NCBI GenBank assembly: GCA_002633005.1
Contig: NMRA01000031.1
Coordinates: 210,888-274,887, forward strand
Direction: 5' to 3'
Origin: Phoronis australis
Taxonomy: Eukaryota; Phoronida; Phoronidae
Length of the DNA stretch: 64,000 bases
Shown here piece by piece: positions 13,394-26,541 of the stretch; position 1 is the first letter of the stretch; each line of letters starts with the position of its first letter. A program made the position numbers and the translations under genes. A model generated the notes under the pieces. It saw only the letters and a list, made by a program, of their open reading frames with translations. It was not told the origin of the DNA and did not search any database.

Positions 13394-13470
13394 CCTCCTT
13401 GAGTATCGCCGAGCGAGTCTACAGATTACTATGAATGCCGAACCCAGTCTGCCCTATTTTAAGCGAACTT
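13394..13470 (-). promoter_or_regulatory. Presumed GPD1-like core promoter and 5' UTR
   Basis: The first coding exon begins at 13393 on the minus strand with no upstream acceptor needed. About 60-70 bp upstream is an AT-rich GCTTAAAATAGG (minus strand, about 13453-13464) at a plausible distance for a weak TATA-like element and a short 5' UTR. This rests on position only; there is no transcription evidence. Confidence 0.3.
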
Positions 13471-15600
13471 CGCACTGACATGGATAACTGATAAACGAAA
13501 GATTGCCCCAGTCGCACCCCGGAAATTAACTTGGAACTGTGGGTAGGTCATAGCCTCAATAAAATACAAACAAGATTTATGTTGTTACATCATAATCACT
13601 TTTCTATTGAGAAGATCGTAAAATTTAGTTGACAATTTTATTATTGTTTTCGTAGTAAACGAGTATTTTGGTCCGATGTGGCAATATCGTTGTACATCCA
13701 CGTGAGCTGTGACGTCAACTGTCGTCATCGTTGTAAATAAAGACTGGAAAATTTTTCTGACGAAGCATTATCAATATACATCAAATAGCGTTGTTTACCC
13801 AACGTGTTTTTCAATTCGTTTGAACGTATGATGCTTTAAACTGTTGTGAGTATCTAGCAGAACTGATATTGTCTTTTTCTTTGAAATTTAAACTTAGATA
13901 TTTTTTGAAATCTTGCAACATTGTATAGCTTTTGATTGTTTACATCCGTCGATGCCAGTTTTGCATTTGCCCCTTTTGTGACCTGCTGTCATGATCAGAC
14001 AGTGTAACTTCAACCAGTGCAGCCGTTTGAACAAGGTCACTGCTTTGATACAGTATTGTTTTTTAAAAATATTTAATTAGATTACTTAAAGTTCTATGGT
14101 TCTGTCTCTCGAGAATTATCCGACAGTCTATGGTTGAGTATTTAATTAGTGAATTGTGGACGATCAGAAGCTGCGGACGCCTTTGGGTTGAGTTCGTTGG
14201 AACACAATTTCTTGACTTCTGGGATAACATGTTTCATTTTCTAGTTTCATTTTCTTAGAAATTTTGTGTACTATGATAAGTTTCAGAAAGCTTCAGAACA
14301 AAATAAAAGGTGTGTGCCCCTTTTTATGACATTAACGGAGGGCCCGAGGGGACCAATAGGCAATAGAATTTCAAATTTTGAGAAAGCTGGGAACATATTG
14401 CAGAATTCTTTTGAAGTTACTAAAGAAAATCAAAAAGTATTTATATTTATTAGATGATAAATCCAAAATATGCTTGACATATGACAAAAATAACACTTTT
14501 TTGTATTTTGGGGTAAGTCCAAAAAAGCTGACCCACCTTGTGTAACAGGTGACATTTTTGTCACTTTGACAAATTTGGATATTTCACCATTAAAACTCAC
14601 TCACTTTGTTTCTATGAGTATAACTCTGCGAGTCATACAGTTTGTCACGAGAAGAGTCATACAATTTATAAATAGTACGTTTGAAGAATAAAAATGCTGA
14701 AATGCGATTGTGGTTCACTGTACACAGACTGCACTAAATAGAATGACAACAATGCACATTGTCTCAACTAGGTTGCATAAGCACTAGTGGCATAATGGAT
14801 GTGGTAGGATTAAATATTTTTTTGTAGTTTTTCATATTTTCATGCCAGTTGTAAACATGGTGACTTTTTGGTTGGGACCCATAAACATCCCACATGGGAC
14901 GTCACATAGGCTAGTAACTTGGCGCCCCATGTGAGGGTAACTTTTTGAATTCATTTCTTTACCAAAGGCTTTTCTTCATGTATTACAAGCTCTAAGTAGG
15001 ATTTATTTTGGAAACTAACGAGCTATATTTACTGTAGGTTTGTTGACCTCATTCCAAATTGTTTTTAATGAATTTTTTTGAAAAAATAAATAATGTTTTG
15101 CGTTTAAAACCTATGAGATAGCTTAGTACAGATGTATTACCTTTTCATAGAGGCTCTCATTAAAGTAATCGGTCTTAATTATGCTAACTATCCCAAAAAG
15201 TGCCTTTGTATCTATCATAATGACCCCCTAAAATAATGGATATCATCGCTTGTTTACATCTGAAGGCAATGTGACATCAACAGGCATGTTGGGTAATGTG
15301 TCTATATGTGGCTGGCCTATTTCTTAATACATGTTATGTATTCAGCGCCAGTTATGCAATGATTCAAATTACACAATAATGAAATTGCAACTTATTAAAT
15401 ACATAAACAATAAGAGAGACAAACTGTTGTAATTTGAAATTTGCGGTTGCATCGTTTCGGTGCAAAAAGTTTCAGACCGAACATGATTTGTTCCTGTGGT
15501 CAACTGGCGGTGTGTCGGTACCACTGTGGTTACAGCGCCATGTAGTGGTGTAACCAAGAGTCTTGTCATTTGCTGCCGAACAATCTTGGCTACATCTCTC
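13471..15600. other. Intergenic stretch between divergent genes
   Basis: No exon with family resemblance was found on either strand between the GPD1-like first exon (minus) and the TAX1BP1-like gene (plus). It contains small palindromes such as CCCACATGGG near 14890 but no clear repeat element. It presumably carries regulatory DNA for both divergent genes. Confidence 0.5.
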
Positions 15601-15773
15601 TTGTGTTAAGGTATGGTTGTTCAAAATTGGTGAGGGGTGTTTGGAAATTTAAGACAAATAATGGTGCGAAAATGGGACCACTTGGCTGCGTCAGAGTTTG
15701 ACAAATTGAAACAATCTGCTTCCGCCCAATAATTTTCACTTTTCTGCAGCCGTGGTTACAATGATATTCTCAG
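15600..15773 (+). other. Candidate 5' UTR exon of the TAX1BP1-like gene
   Basis: A good donor (ATTCTCAG|GTGAGG, donor at 15774) lies only 70 bp before the initiator, and a pyrimidine-containing TTTGGTTTAG sits immediately before the ATG at 15844. This suggests a very short intron separating 5' UTR from coding sequence. The upstream in-frame triplets include a TGA, so the coding start stays at 15844; an ATG at 15761 would be out of frame. The 5' limit is arbitrary. Confidence 0.4.
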
Positions 15774-15843
15774 GTGAGGAATGCTCGGTTGTGTGTGTGT
15801 TTATTGGTAGTATGCTTCCTTCATTGGCTGCACTTTGGTTTAG

Positions 15844-18800
15844 ATGGAAACTATGGAAGAAGCTACCAACAATGGGGTTCTCCCTACGAGTTCTGAAGAG
15901 GTGGTTTATGACAAGACAACTGAAGTTAAGGTCACCACCCCCTCCGACTACGCTCAGGTGCTGTTCAGTGGCATAGCTAAGACCTATCCTGTAGACGCCC
16001 ACATTGAGTGTAAATACACGATTACAACCTCACTTGTGCCCAGCAAGTGGGACTGGGTTGGCCTATACAAGGTAAGTTGTCATAGCAACAGATTATAAGA
16101 ACCGTAATTGTCATTGTTATTTTGATGGTAATAGTCTGGTTTTCTTTTTCCTAATGTTTTATTTTATCTGTCCACCACCCGTATAGCTGTATGACTAGAT
16201 CTTTGGGAGTACTCCGACATTTTGGATGTTTGGTAAGCAATGGTGTGTGAGAGAGCCATTACCCAAAGTGTTTCATTTGAACTCATTAAAGGGTTGTTAT
16301 CGCTTTTACAGATGAAAAATAAAATGCCTATTTGTAGTTACTGTTGAAGATACAAGAAACTTGAAACAAAGTCCGTTGTGTTTTGTTTTTGTGCTTTTAT
16401 TACAAATCACTGATTAGCACAGTTGTCTACCAGACATTGGCTGAAATCAAGACCAGTGTCTTTATGAGTTCAATAACTATGCCGAAGATACCCTGCCAGA
16501 TTCTGGATAGGATTTGACTTAAAACATTTGACAATGACCTCGGGAGTCAGTGTTCTGTGACCTCGGGAGTCAGAGTTCTTCGTTTGGCTGATATCTCACA
16601 GATAGTGTCCCTTTAACCTCTATAGCAAATAGTCCAATTTGATTCAAGTTTTTCTGTGTGTGGCCCTTCAGCCCATGTTGATGTCTTTAGCTTGAGGTGT
16701 TTGCATTGTCTAAACATCTGCAGGTGGGACTTTAACAAACCTAGTCAGGTGACAGTTTGATCTTGAGCACGAAATATTGATGTAATTGAAGTGTTGTGAA
16801 CCTTTCTCGTGCCTTCATATTTTTTACTGTTATTCAACTGATAAGCTGGCTCAGAACAAATAATACCAAGAAATTTGCCACATGATGCCACAATAATTTC
16901 ATCAATTTATCTGGTCATGAAATAACATCACTGACTGGATATAAGATTGTTTGACTGCCAATAGTGTTTGTGTGGCATCAGGATTTGTTAACAATCACCA
17001 AAAAATTGTCATTTATGCGGTGTTGTCGTCATGCCTTTTTCAAACGCATATTTTTATTGTCAATGATAGGTTGGTTGGACGTCACCCAAGGACAAAGTTC
17101 ACTATGAGTGGGCTGTCATACCAGCTGGATACGAGAGGGGTAAAGAGGTTGAATGCAGTATACTTTTTCATTGTGAGTTCAACATTTTTTGTTTCTTGTG
17201 TTTTCTGCATTTCTTGTATTAAGAATTCTTGCAATCGCCAATCCCAGTGTGTTTTAAGTGATTCGCTATTCTCATATTCCCAGTGGCGAACATTTGACAC
17301 AAAATTCAGTTGCTCTATGAGAGCATGAAGTTCAATATGGCTTGATTCATTCTAAAGTTAGTAGTCAAGACAGGCCAAGTTAATGAGGATGAAAACTTTT
17401 GTATATGTTGTCACAATAGCTTTTTGTGTGAGATCACGGTGTTGATATGTCATATTTCAATTGATCGCAGCCTTAGCAAAAATACGCTATTCGGTAAGAC
17501 AGCTATGGAAGTTCCATTTTGGGATTTGTTAAGTAAACCCTTGAACCAAACAGCTGTTGTGTCATTTTCAGCTTACAACTTGCCAAAAGATGACGGCGAG
17601 TTCTACCAGTTTTGTTACATCAACTCCAGCGGGCAGATGCGCGGCGCGAGCGTACCCTTCCAATTCCGCCATCCAGGGGCAGATGAACTGGTGGAATGCG
17701 AAGACGAAGACTTTGACTTGACGGTCATTAATACTAAAGCTAACGTACTGTTGGAGACGGTACAGCGTCTAGAGGATGAAAGGGAACAGCTTGTCAAGGT
17801 GTGTAGTATTGGCAATAATGGGGGATGACTGAAGGGCTGCAAAGTCATACATAACATTTAAGAGCTCGCCTCTTCGTTTTTTTACGGCTCTTGATTAGAA
17901 GAGATCAAAGCTGTCTGAGGGGTAATTACTTTTCAGGCAACTACATGCCTTTAGGTTGCCTTGCATTGATGTGTGAATGAGATTGGGTTCAATAATACTG
18001 GTTGTTCACCAGTGGAAGCATGTGAGATGATGTGCTTTACTTGTACTGAGTGTCAGTCCCGCGAGTCATAGTTAACGAATGCACCCATGTTTTACAGGTA
18101 TATGCGTGTTTCATTCGACAATATCCAGCTGTTGCTTTTGTCAAGATAATTTGATCATTTCCAGTCGTTTAATTCAGATGAAGAATGCTGTGACTTGCTA
18201 TACTAAGAAGAAATTTTGTGCACTTACATTTTTTGTTCTACATCATAACTTGGCTTTTGTGCTGGAATAATTTCATTCTTATGTATTTCGTTATTTCTCC
18301 TGGAATTGTTCGTGGAAAGTAGTCCATGTGTGTGTGTGTTTTTCTTTTCAGAAACAAGAAGCAATGGATGCAGACAGAAATGGTATTTTAACCAAGCTAG
18401 TAGAGACGACGGCACTTCTGGCAAAGGAGAATGAGTCTAAGGACCAGCTGAGCTTAAAAGTGAAGGTAAACGCATTGACAGGAATCATCTTGATAGTAAT
18501 TTCCTTTTACCGGCTTTCCGCAATGGTCGTCAGTTTCTGACTGGTGCACTAAGTATTGCCTAGTACCTTTTTGGGAAATGTTGCACCTTTCTAAAAATTT
18601 TTCGCTCTGATGGTTAACTCAGTAGCAATAGAAGTGAAAACATCTTTTTGTACTTACAAAGCTTTCTAATCCTGTAGAAGCTCAGTTTGTGATTCATACC
18701 ATTTCCTTCTCCACGTGACTCAATGTAAGTACTCGACATTGTTTAGTGTGTTTCTGCAGTTCTACAGGATTGGTCTTTCATTTTGAGCAGAGGGTTCTTG

Positions 18801-21800
18801 TTCAGGTCGAATCGCCATCTAATGAAGTCCAACAGAGTAGTTGTGATTTGGAAATTGGCTTACTTTTGAGGTCAGATTACTCATTTTTATGTGACACTGT
18901 TTGTCAATAGGTTAAAATACCTCAAAAACAAAGTTAATAACCCTCTCATTTTCCAATTTCATAGAGAAGAGTATGGCTATCGAAATGAAGCATGAAAGAA
19001 AAAATTACCTTTGTAACTTTGTGTAGAGGCCAAATTGTAAAAATTTTAGGTGCTCAAAATCATTTACTTGCGCCAACGTTAGAAAATCAGAAATGAAATT
19101 AAAGCCGTTAGGATAAAACAGCCATTGTTCAACGACATCCATTTTGAAAAGAATTTCAATTGTTAATTAAACTGAAGGTGGCTTTTTTGATTCGTGAAAA
19201 TTTAATTAGGGGGTTGTCACTGCATCAAGAAAGCTAATTCGGTGACCCCCACATTTTTGCAGATTTTTAGTAGGCAAAGACCAAAATAGAACATATAATT
19301 TTCAAAATTCAACAATAAATTAAGTCCTTAAATTAGTATATATAATGCCACTCCTGTGTAATATTCTGGTTAATCGAAGATATCAGAATTTCACTCAGCA
19401 TTATTTCTCCTTTCTTTATAGAACTACGAAGCTACAATTGACCAATTGAATGCCGAGGCTAAGGACATGGGCGTGGCCCATGACGTGTTACAAGAGAAGA
19501 TTGACACACTAAGCAAGGTGGGTGTGGCTACTGGACTTGAGATTCAGTTTTTGCCAACATTTAAATATTTCGATATTTCTTAACAGACTTGATGCCAATT
19601 TGTGCTGCCTGTGGAAGAAATGTCTCTTAGTGTCCTAAAGCGTGCAAATTACTGTCTCTGCCATTTTCAATCCAGTGATTTGGCTGGTGTGATTCTATTG
19701 TTGCTTTCAAGCCAGAAACTGTTGTGAAATGGAGCCACAGAATGATCTTAGAAGTAGCCAATTTTCAGTAATCATTAGAATACCCAAGTGACGAGAGGGT
19801 GTTACCTTATTTTTCCAGGAGAAGGAAAAGTTGCAGGGGACATTGGACGAGGCTGAACAACGAGTGAGTGAACTAGAGGGGGAGCTACGGTCTCTGAGGA
19901 ACACAGTGGATGAGAGTAGCGGCCGTGTACAGATGTTGGAGGAAGAGAAGGAACTGTTCAAGGTAGAGTAAGATTAGAAAACCAGTCCTGATTGGTAGAG
20001 ACTTGTAGTACTGTCTGCAGTCAGCTGTCAGTTACAGCTGCTATGGCCAATCAGCTGTGAGTCACAGCTACCGTGGCCAATCAGCTGTCAGTCATGGATA
20101 CTAACTGGGCAATCAGCTGTGAATGACAGCTACTCAAACCAATCAACTGTGAGTCTTAGATACTAACTGGCCAATCGGCATTGAATCACAGCTACTTTGA
20201 CCTATTAACAGTGTTTCACAGATGCTAGGGCCAATCAGCTGTTTTATAGTTAGTGGGGGACACTTACAATTTAGAGGTCAGATTCACAAGGTGTTGCAGG
20301 GAACAGCTAAAGTGTTAAAAGTACTGACGAACATGTTTACATCTGGTTATTGGATTGAGAGGTCTAGCTGAACGCTGGTATTAAGGGTTTTAAGAATGTT
20401 TTCAACTGTGTGTTGATTGTGGTCTATATTACTTTGCAGAACCACTTCACAACCTCAGAGGAGAAGATTGTAGCTTTTCAAACAGAAATCGAAAACCTCA
20501 AGAAACGAGCAACCACCGATGAGAAACTGACTGCTGACCAAAAGCAGCAACTGGCGAGTTTGGAGGGAGAGTTGAAAAAGGAAAGAAAGAGTCGCGAGCG
20601 CTTAACCAGCCTTCACGATGCTGACAAGGTAGGGGGGCTCTGTTGTGGTTTGAAATCACTCGACGTGTAAGTTGAGGTTTGAGTGAAGTGTTTTGTGGCA
20701 GATTAAGAGATGATAAGATTCCATTCAGAGATTTCATCTAGCATTAAATTAATAGAAGGATACTGGTGTAGAAATCTTCAGGGTCATGATTGATCTTGAT
20801 CACCGTGGAGATCCACCTGTTTCACTGAGTTGGGGATGGTTATGACAACCTCAAAGATAACTGATGTGGCTATTGTTTTCATTATTTAATCACTATTGTT
20901 TCTGAGTCCATTAGCATCTGCACTGGGGGTAATAGTTGAAGAATATCTCGGTTGTTTCTTGCAATTTTGAAAAGCAAGACCCAGTTGTCTGGGGTTTCAG
21001 ATGTAGTTTTGAAATACATTGAAACTACGAAAAGGTCTCCTACTTAAGATAACATATTCTAATTGCTATTTTACCGACCCTTGTGATGTGCGTGATATCT
21101 GTTTCAGTTCTTAGATACCTGTTTAGTTTCAAGACGATAAGACATCCATATGTCTTCCTCTGCGATTTATACTAGTTGCTTTTCGTATCCATGTTCCATT
21201 TGTCTACTTCATCAGGAAACCATTCAGAGTCTGACAGAGCGCTATCAGAACAGCCAGGATCAGTTGACTGCAATGGAAGACTGCAAAGCAATGCTCAACG
21301 ATCAGTTGAAGGCTTTGCAGGACTCACATGACCAGATGTCAAATACTATGGAGGTCTGTAAACACGCTTTCTGATATTCTGCTAACTCATTCTGTCTTGT
21401 TAAATATCAAGTTTAATCCACTGCTTTTTAAGTGATTAAGCGGGTCCACTTGCCTTCATTTGTATTGTTGGAATCAAAAGTCCGTTTTAATAACTAAATA
21501 GTCTTGACTTTATGACATTTTTGACTCGCACCACTACTAAGTAAAGGTGGTATTTTTTCCGATACTGAAGTCTCATTCGATACGTTTTTATTGTCAAAAA
21601 AGCCGTGCATGGTTAGTCACACTAGTGTAATTCAGTCCAAAATGTTTATATGTGCAATAATGCCCTGGTTAGTGGCCACAAGGCTGGTTCAGCTCACACA
21701 GGTTCAAGTCGCTCTCTCACAAGTGCAATAGATTGATGAATATGCTGCTACTGGTTTTTTAGAAGACTTCTGGAGTTTTTATCTAGAAGTGAACATTTGG

Positions 21801-24800
21801 CTTGCATTTGAATATGAATATTTATCAAAAATCATTGGAGATGTGTAGAATACCTTCATGCTACTTCATGTGAGTGTGTCTTGATAGTTCATTCGCCATT
21901 CGGAATATAGAAAATCAACCCATGACTGAAAATGGCTGAAAAGTGCTGTGCAATAATCTTAACTGTTCCAAGTTCTGGTGAATTTATCTGGGCTTCGATG
22001 AATATTGAGTGCTCGCTAAACACAGCTTGCTTTGCCGCATCGCATATCACGGTACGTGGCGGATTGATTGAAGTTTCGTTTGATTGGTCGATTGTAGAAA
22101 GCCAAGACGGAGGCGCACAGTTTGAAGGTTCGGCTGGCCAAGGCTGAAGAGAAACACAAGAAGGAGATGGAGACATTGCATGAGGATAGTAAGCAGCTGC
22201 AAGAGAAAAATGAACAGTTGGAGAAGGTGGGCGTCAATAGCATTTGGCTACAGTTGCTCTGAATTTTGATACCGAAAGTTCAATTCATTGCTGTTATTGT
22301 GAGGTCTTCCATTGTTATAAAAACTGCTTTAGCGCCTGGAGGGTCTATGTTCTTTTGTCTTGAGGGCAGTCTGTTTTAATTAATGATCAAGGTGGCGCTT
22401 TTTACATAGAACTATCTGAAGGATAAATTGCGCTTTGTGTCTTGGTCACAAGGGTTTGTGATTATAATAGAAAGTTATTGTATAAGTGCAGAGGTCTTTT
22501 CAACACGCAGTTACTTATTTGTCTCAGACAAAAGACCAGTTGGCTATTCAACTAAGTGAGCTCAAGCTGGCTACTGTGGACTGTGAGAAGACCCAACAGG
22601 GGTCGCTGTATGCCATGCGGGAGGCCTACAACAGTCTTAAGTCGCAGCATGCCGACTTGAAGAAAAGGTATAATGTGGTCAAGACAGAGGTGAAGGAGCT
22701 GAGGAAACTTTCACAGGTAGGTGTTGAGGTGCCTCACACGGGGCTGAGGAAACTAGAACGGGTGTGTCTATGCTGAGGTGCCTCACACAAGACTAAGGAA
22801 ACTAGCTCAAGTGGACTGAATTCTGACTAATGTTTAAGAGCAAACAGCAAAAACGGGCCATCTGGAAACCTCCCGTATTTTTTCATGATGTTTCATCTTC
22901 TACCTTCATTCAATGTTTTATTACGGGACCAGCCACATTGCTCTTGGCACATAAAATAATGAGTCCGTCAGTTTCTGCTTATTGATGTCAGTCTGAAGCA
23001 ACGATCTGTCTTTCATTTGTAAGCTAAGTGACAGTGAAATTGCCAAAGGTTCCCCATTATTTGAGATCTTTTTTTAGTGATGTATCCTAAAAAAATCACA
23101 GAATACAGTTGTTTAATAGTTGACTAATTGCAATGATATATTTTTGGCATGAATAATTTTGATAAATTTGATTAATAATTAATGACGTTACTGAATGTTT
23201 TCGCAACAGATGTGTTCAAGAACATGTTCCAATTGTGGTGGTATTATGTGACTCCCATTGTTGTTATCTCCCCTGACAGCGTCGTGGTGCCAGTCATGAG
23301 ATGAAGCGTGAAAACGAAGACATGCGTGAACGACTGGAGATGGCGAAAGACGAGTACGTGACCCTGTATCACAGACACAGGCGTACACAGCTGGAGCTGG
23401 AGCAGACCCGCCGTAGGCAATCGGGGGTCGCCAAGGTGTCAGAGGTCAAGCAGGGGTCAGCGCCTGCTGCTTCAGCCACTGACTCAGCTTCACAATGCAG
23501 TGGTAAATTTGTTTGCTGTATACCTAGCTACCATAATCTGTTTTTGTTTCATCTTGAATATTACTTCAATTTATGGCTGTGTTAGGTAATGTTAATTGTT
23601 ATTTGTAGTTGTTTCTGCGGCAGAAAATTTTTCAAACCGTGTGGGTACTACGGAAATGCAAACTGTACTGTGATTAGGTCAGTTAGGTTAAAGGTTAAAA
23701 TCAACACAGTTGTTGGTGTTACTGGCTAGTGTAGCTTAAGTGGAAATGTGCGTGTTGTTTCAGGGTCTACTGCTAAGGGCGTGTCAGTAGACGTGGCTGT
23801 GGAGAATTTAACCAGCGAGGAGCTGCAAACACAGTTGGACGAGGTGGCCGCAGAGCTTGAGGAGCGTCGAGCAAAGAACCGCAAGTATAAGAAACTGTAC
23901 CAGGACGAGTGCGAGAAGAACCGCTTGCTGCAGGCCCACTACCAGCAGGAGTACGCACAGTTCAAGGAGAAGTTGGCAGCAGCGCAGGCGGGCACAGACG
24001 CCACCAAGAAGGTAGGGTGTCGGAGGAGACTCGTAGGTGTCCAGTTATTTTTTTATGATTGGATGAGAGGAGATGCACCTGGAGGTCGTATCATCCTGCC
24101 ATTTTATTTCTACATGGATTTAAAACCATGCGAAGCAACACCTATACCCAAAAATTAAGTGCATGCACTTAACCATTAATGAATAAAATTTTGAGAGCTT
24201 AATGGTTGTGCGTGAAGTCGATGGTGATATCTATTTAATTAATAAAGCAATCTTTAGTTAACTGATCAATCAAAAATACTGTACTTGGACAAAGGATGTA
24301 GGACTATCTAAACTTGTCTAATTATAATAAATGGTACAAAATGTTATTTTCTTTCAAAATCAATGAAAAAACATTTTCTCTGTTAAGTACTGCCATTGAA
24401 AATGGAGGGACATGATGACATCGTTTGGTTCTTCCTTTATCCAGTCGGTTGTTGAACATTTTTGAAATGCTGATTGATTTCTCTTCATAGCCACATATTT
24501 TTTGGAGTCGACAGGATTTATGGGAAACTTGACCTTGACCTTTCAAGAGCTCGTTCCTTACCTAACTACTTATAACTTCTTGTTCCGTATTGGGGACAAT
24601 GGAAAGCAGATTCAAACACCAGCCATTACTGTCTTACGTTTATGTTTTATTTTACCCTTTGATTTACTGATGCCAGCACCAGGTGTCACCACAAGCATAG
24701 GGTTTAATAACTGATTTATTTGTTTAGTTCATATTTATGAAGGGGAAGTTAAACTATGCCTGAAAGTCCCAGACCTGGCTTCATTAATTTGTATGCTTGA

Positions 24801-26541
24801 ATGTGTGCTAATTTTCTTCAGAAATGCGAACGGAGTGAAGTTATCGTGGAGCAGCCACGCTATGCGAACCCCTACACAGTCAGTAAAGACTCGACTGCCC
24901 TTCCGCCAATAATCCAATATCCTCACAGTGAGGGGCAGTCATCTGTACCGCCTGTGAAGAACCGGTTCCCAAATCCGTATCTGTGCTCGGGTGTATCATC
25001 GAAGGAGGACACATCACCTGAGGAAGCCCCGCCCTCTTGCTCTGACCAGTGTTTCCTTGAAGCTGAGGAACCCGCCACTGTTCTAGAGGAACCTCTGAAG
25101 CCCCTGCCTGCCCCCATGCAGCCCCAAGTTCTGCCCTCTGCTAAACTTGCTGCAGTTAAACACGCCGTGGGCCTTGGACGTTGTGAGTTATAATATTAAC
25201 TTTTGAACTTTATGGAGGTGCGTCGTAATTTCGTAGAAGAACAGCATGTTTTGATGAGAGCTTGGCATCTGTTGTGTATTCTCAGGTTCTTGTGTTTTGA
25301 ACAAGTGGATCGTTCTATGGTTATTTTATGAAACAGTTAATATTCTTGTTCAATTTATGTTTGCAAACAATGTAAAGCTCCATTCCGCCCTGTCTAGCTG
25401 GCTAAAAACTCATTTCATCGGTCTCATAGTATTTCTTACAGTGATATGACTATATCATTAACCAATGACGAGATTAAAACAATCAGCAACTTATTGATTG
25501 AGATTTTGTTGGTGTAGGCCAACCAGAATGTTGCAAGTTCGAAAATGGTATATGTGCACATTCCTGTGACTTGATTTGGTAGGTCATTTGGCAACAATTC
25601 AAGATCAGATTAGTATGGTAATGTTTTTAAACCCTAGAAGTGTTTCAGTTGTGAATTCAACAGTAACAGCTAAATATGGGCAAAATCAAGGCTGAACTGT
25701 TTGCCGGCAAAAGTTTGCTTCAAAGTCGGAAGAAGAATTGCACTATTGCCTGCTCATTAAAACTAACTTTGAAATAAAAATTGTGTTTTTGTTGTTAGAG
25801 AGATCAACACGCAAGCTCCGACAATGGAACAATTTCGGCAAAGTTTTAATATGTAATTTTTAATATTTGTATTGATTTAACTTGTTCTCTCATGTTGTAT
25901 AGCATCCAGTGAGTCATCGGTTGAAAATGAAGACTTGACTGCCCAAGCCCTTGAGACTAAGGCGATTGCCAGGAGACCGCAGAGTGAAACTCCTGTAGAT
26001 CCCACACAGGCATCAGCACCACCTATGGAGGAGGCAGAGGAGGATAGGTGACTTGATATTTCCTTATATATAACCTTAATTGGCTTATAGCAACAGTAGT
26101 TCCAACGTCAACATGTCACCAGTTTGTAGATTCCTTCACAGTCAGATACAGAACAGTTGACAGATATGTTGTCTATGAGAAGTGCCCAGCCATCTTGGCA
26201 ATAGCAAAGGGCAGTCAGCTACCCAGCAAGGTACATGGTACGTTAGCTGTTCCCTAGATGTCGTGGCATTGCACGACAAAAACTGCAATTCCATTTGATT
26301 CTTCACCCATAGTCGTCTTTGTCCCTCTCACAGGTTCCACGATGCAGTTGGCGAGCCACAGCGTACATGTCCCGTCTGCAGCATGGCGTTCAGCCCTGAC
26401 TATGGAGACAAGCGCTACCAGGCTCACGTAACTAACCACTTTGTGTACACGTGTCCCATGTGTGACAAGGAGTTTGACAAAGAGAAAATGACGGAGGAAG
26501 AGTTTGAAGAGCACGTGCAGAAGCACCTGTCATACTCGTAG
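15844..26541 (+). CDS. TAX1BP1: TAX1BP1/CALCOCO-like autophagy receptor, complete 15-exon gene
   Basis: Coding exons: 15844-16071, 17070-17172, 17572-17798, 18352-18465, 19422-19517, 19819-19962, 20440-20628, 21216-21353, 22098-22226, 22528-22716, 23280-23502, 23764-24011, 24822-25182, 25903-26047, 26334-26541. All phases fit and sum to 2742 nt (913 residues; human TAX1BP1 is about 789). Residues ~36-143 form a SKICH domain (YAQVLFSGIAKTY, DWVGLYKVGW, DDGEFYQFCY, GASVPFQFR). LTVI at 160-163 lies where the family has its LVV-type LC3-interacting motif. Residues ~165-650 are heptad-rich coiled coil from mostly phase-0 exons. YANPY (690-694) and FPNPY (725-729) resemble the single GNPY of TAX1BP1. 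Two C-terminal UBZ/C2H2 fingers use C857/C860/H876/H880 and C885/C888/H905/H909. By family knowledge it should bind ubiquitinated cargo and Atg8 proteins in selective autophagy and innate-immune signalling; the function here is inferred. Confidence 0.94.
20010..20250. repeat. Intronic minisatellite, about 30-33-bp unit
   Basis: Seven to eight diverged copies of a unit around CCAATCAGCTGTGAGTCACAGCTAC begin about 45 bp after the donor of TAX1BP1-like exon 6 (exon end 19962). The unit contains an inner inverted repeat (AGCTGTGAGTCACAGCT), so single-stranded RNA or DNA could form a series of hairpins. Confidence 0.8.
21655..21725 (+). repeat. Degraded tRNA-like SINE fragment
   Basis: TGCCCTGGTTAGTGGCCACAAGGC followed after about 25 bp by a B-box-like AGGTTCAAGTCGC resembles the SINE head near 10260. 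The match is partial and no 3' end is clear. It lies in the intron between TAX1BP1-like exons 8 and 9. Confidence 0.35.
22698..22820 (+). repeat. Tandem repeat spanning the 5' splice site of TAX1BP1-like exon 10
   Basis: GCTGAGGAAACT occurs at 22698 (inside the exon), at 22743, and as ACTAAGGAAACT at 22792. GAGGTGCCTCACAC recurs between them (about 22726 and 22775). The 45-49-bp unit therefore includes the last 19 exon bases and the start of the intron (exon end 22716). The true donor GTAGGT is present only in the first copy. See the findings on splice-site repeats. Confidence 0.8.
26334..26541 (+). CDS. TAX1BP1: TAX1BP1-like last coding exon with two zinc fingers
   Basis: Phase-2 acceptor CTCACAG at 26333, stop TAG at 26539-26541. 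It encodes the pattern CPVC-x15-H-x3-H then CPMC-x16-H-x3-H, including FSPDYGDKRYQAHVTNH and EEFEEHVQKH, very close to the paired ubiquitin-binding zinc fingers at the end of TAX1BP1. All eight ligand residues are present, so ubiquitin binding is plausible. Confidence 0.94.
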
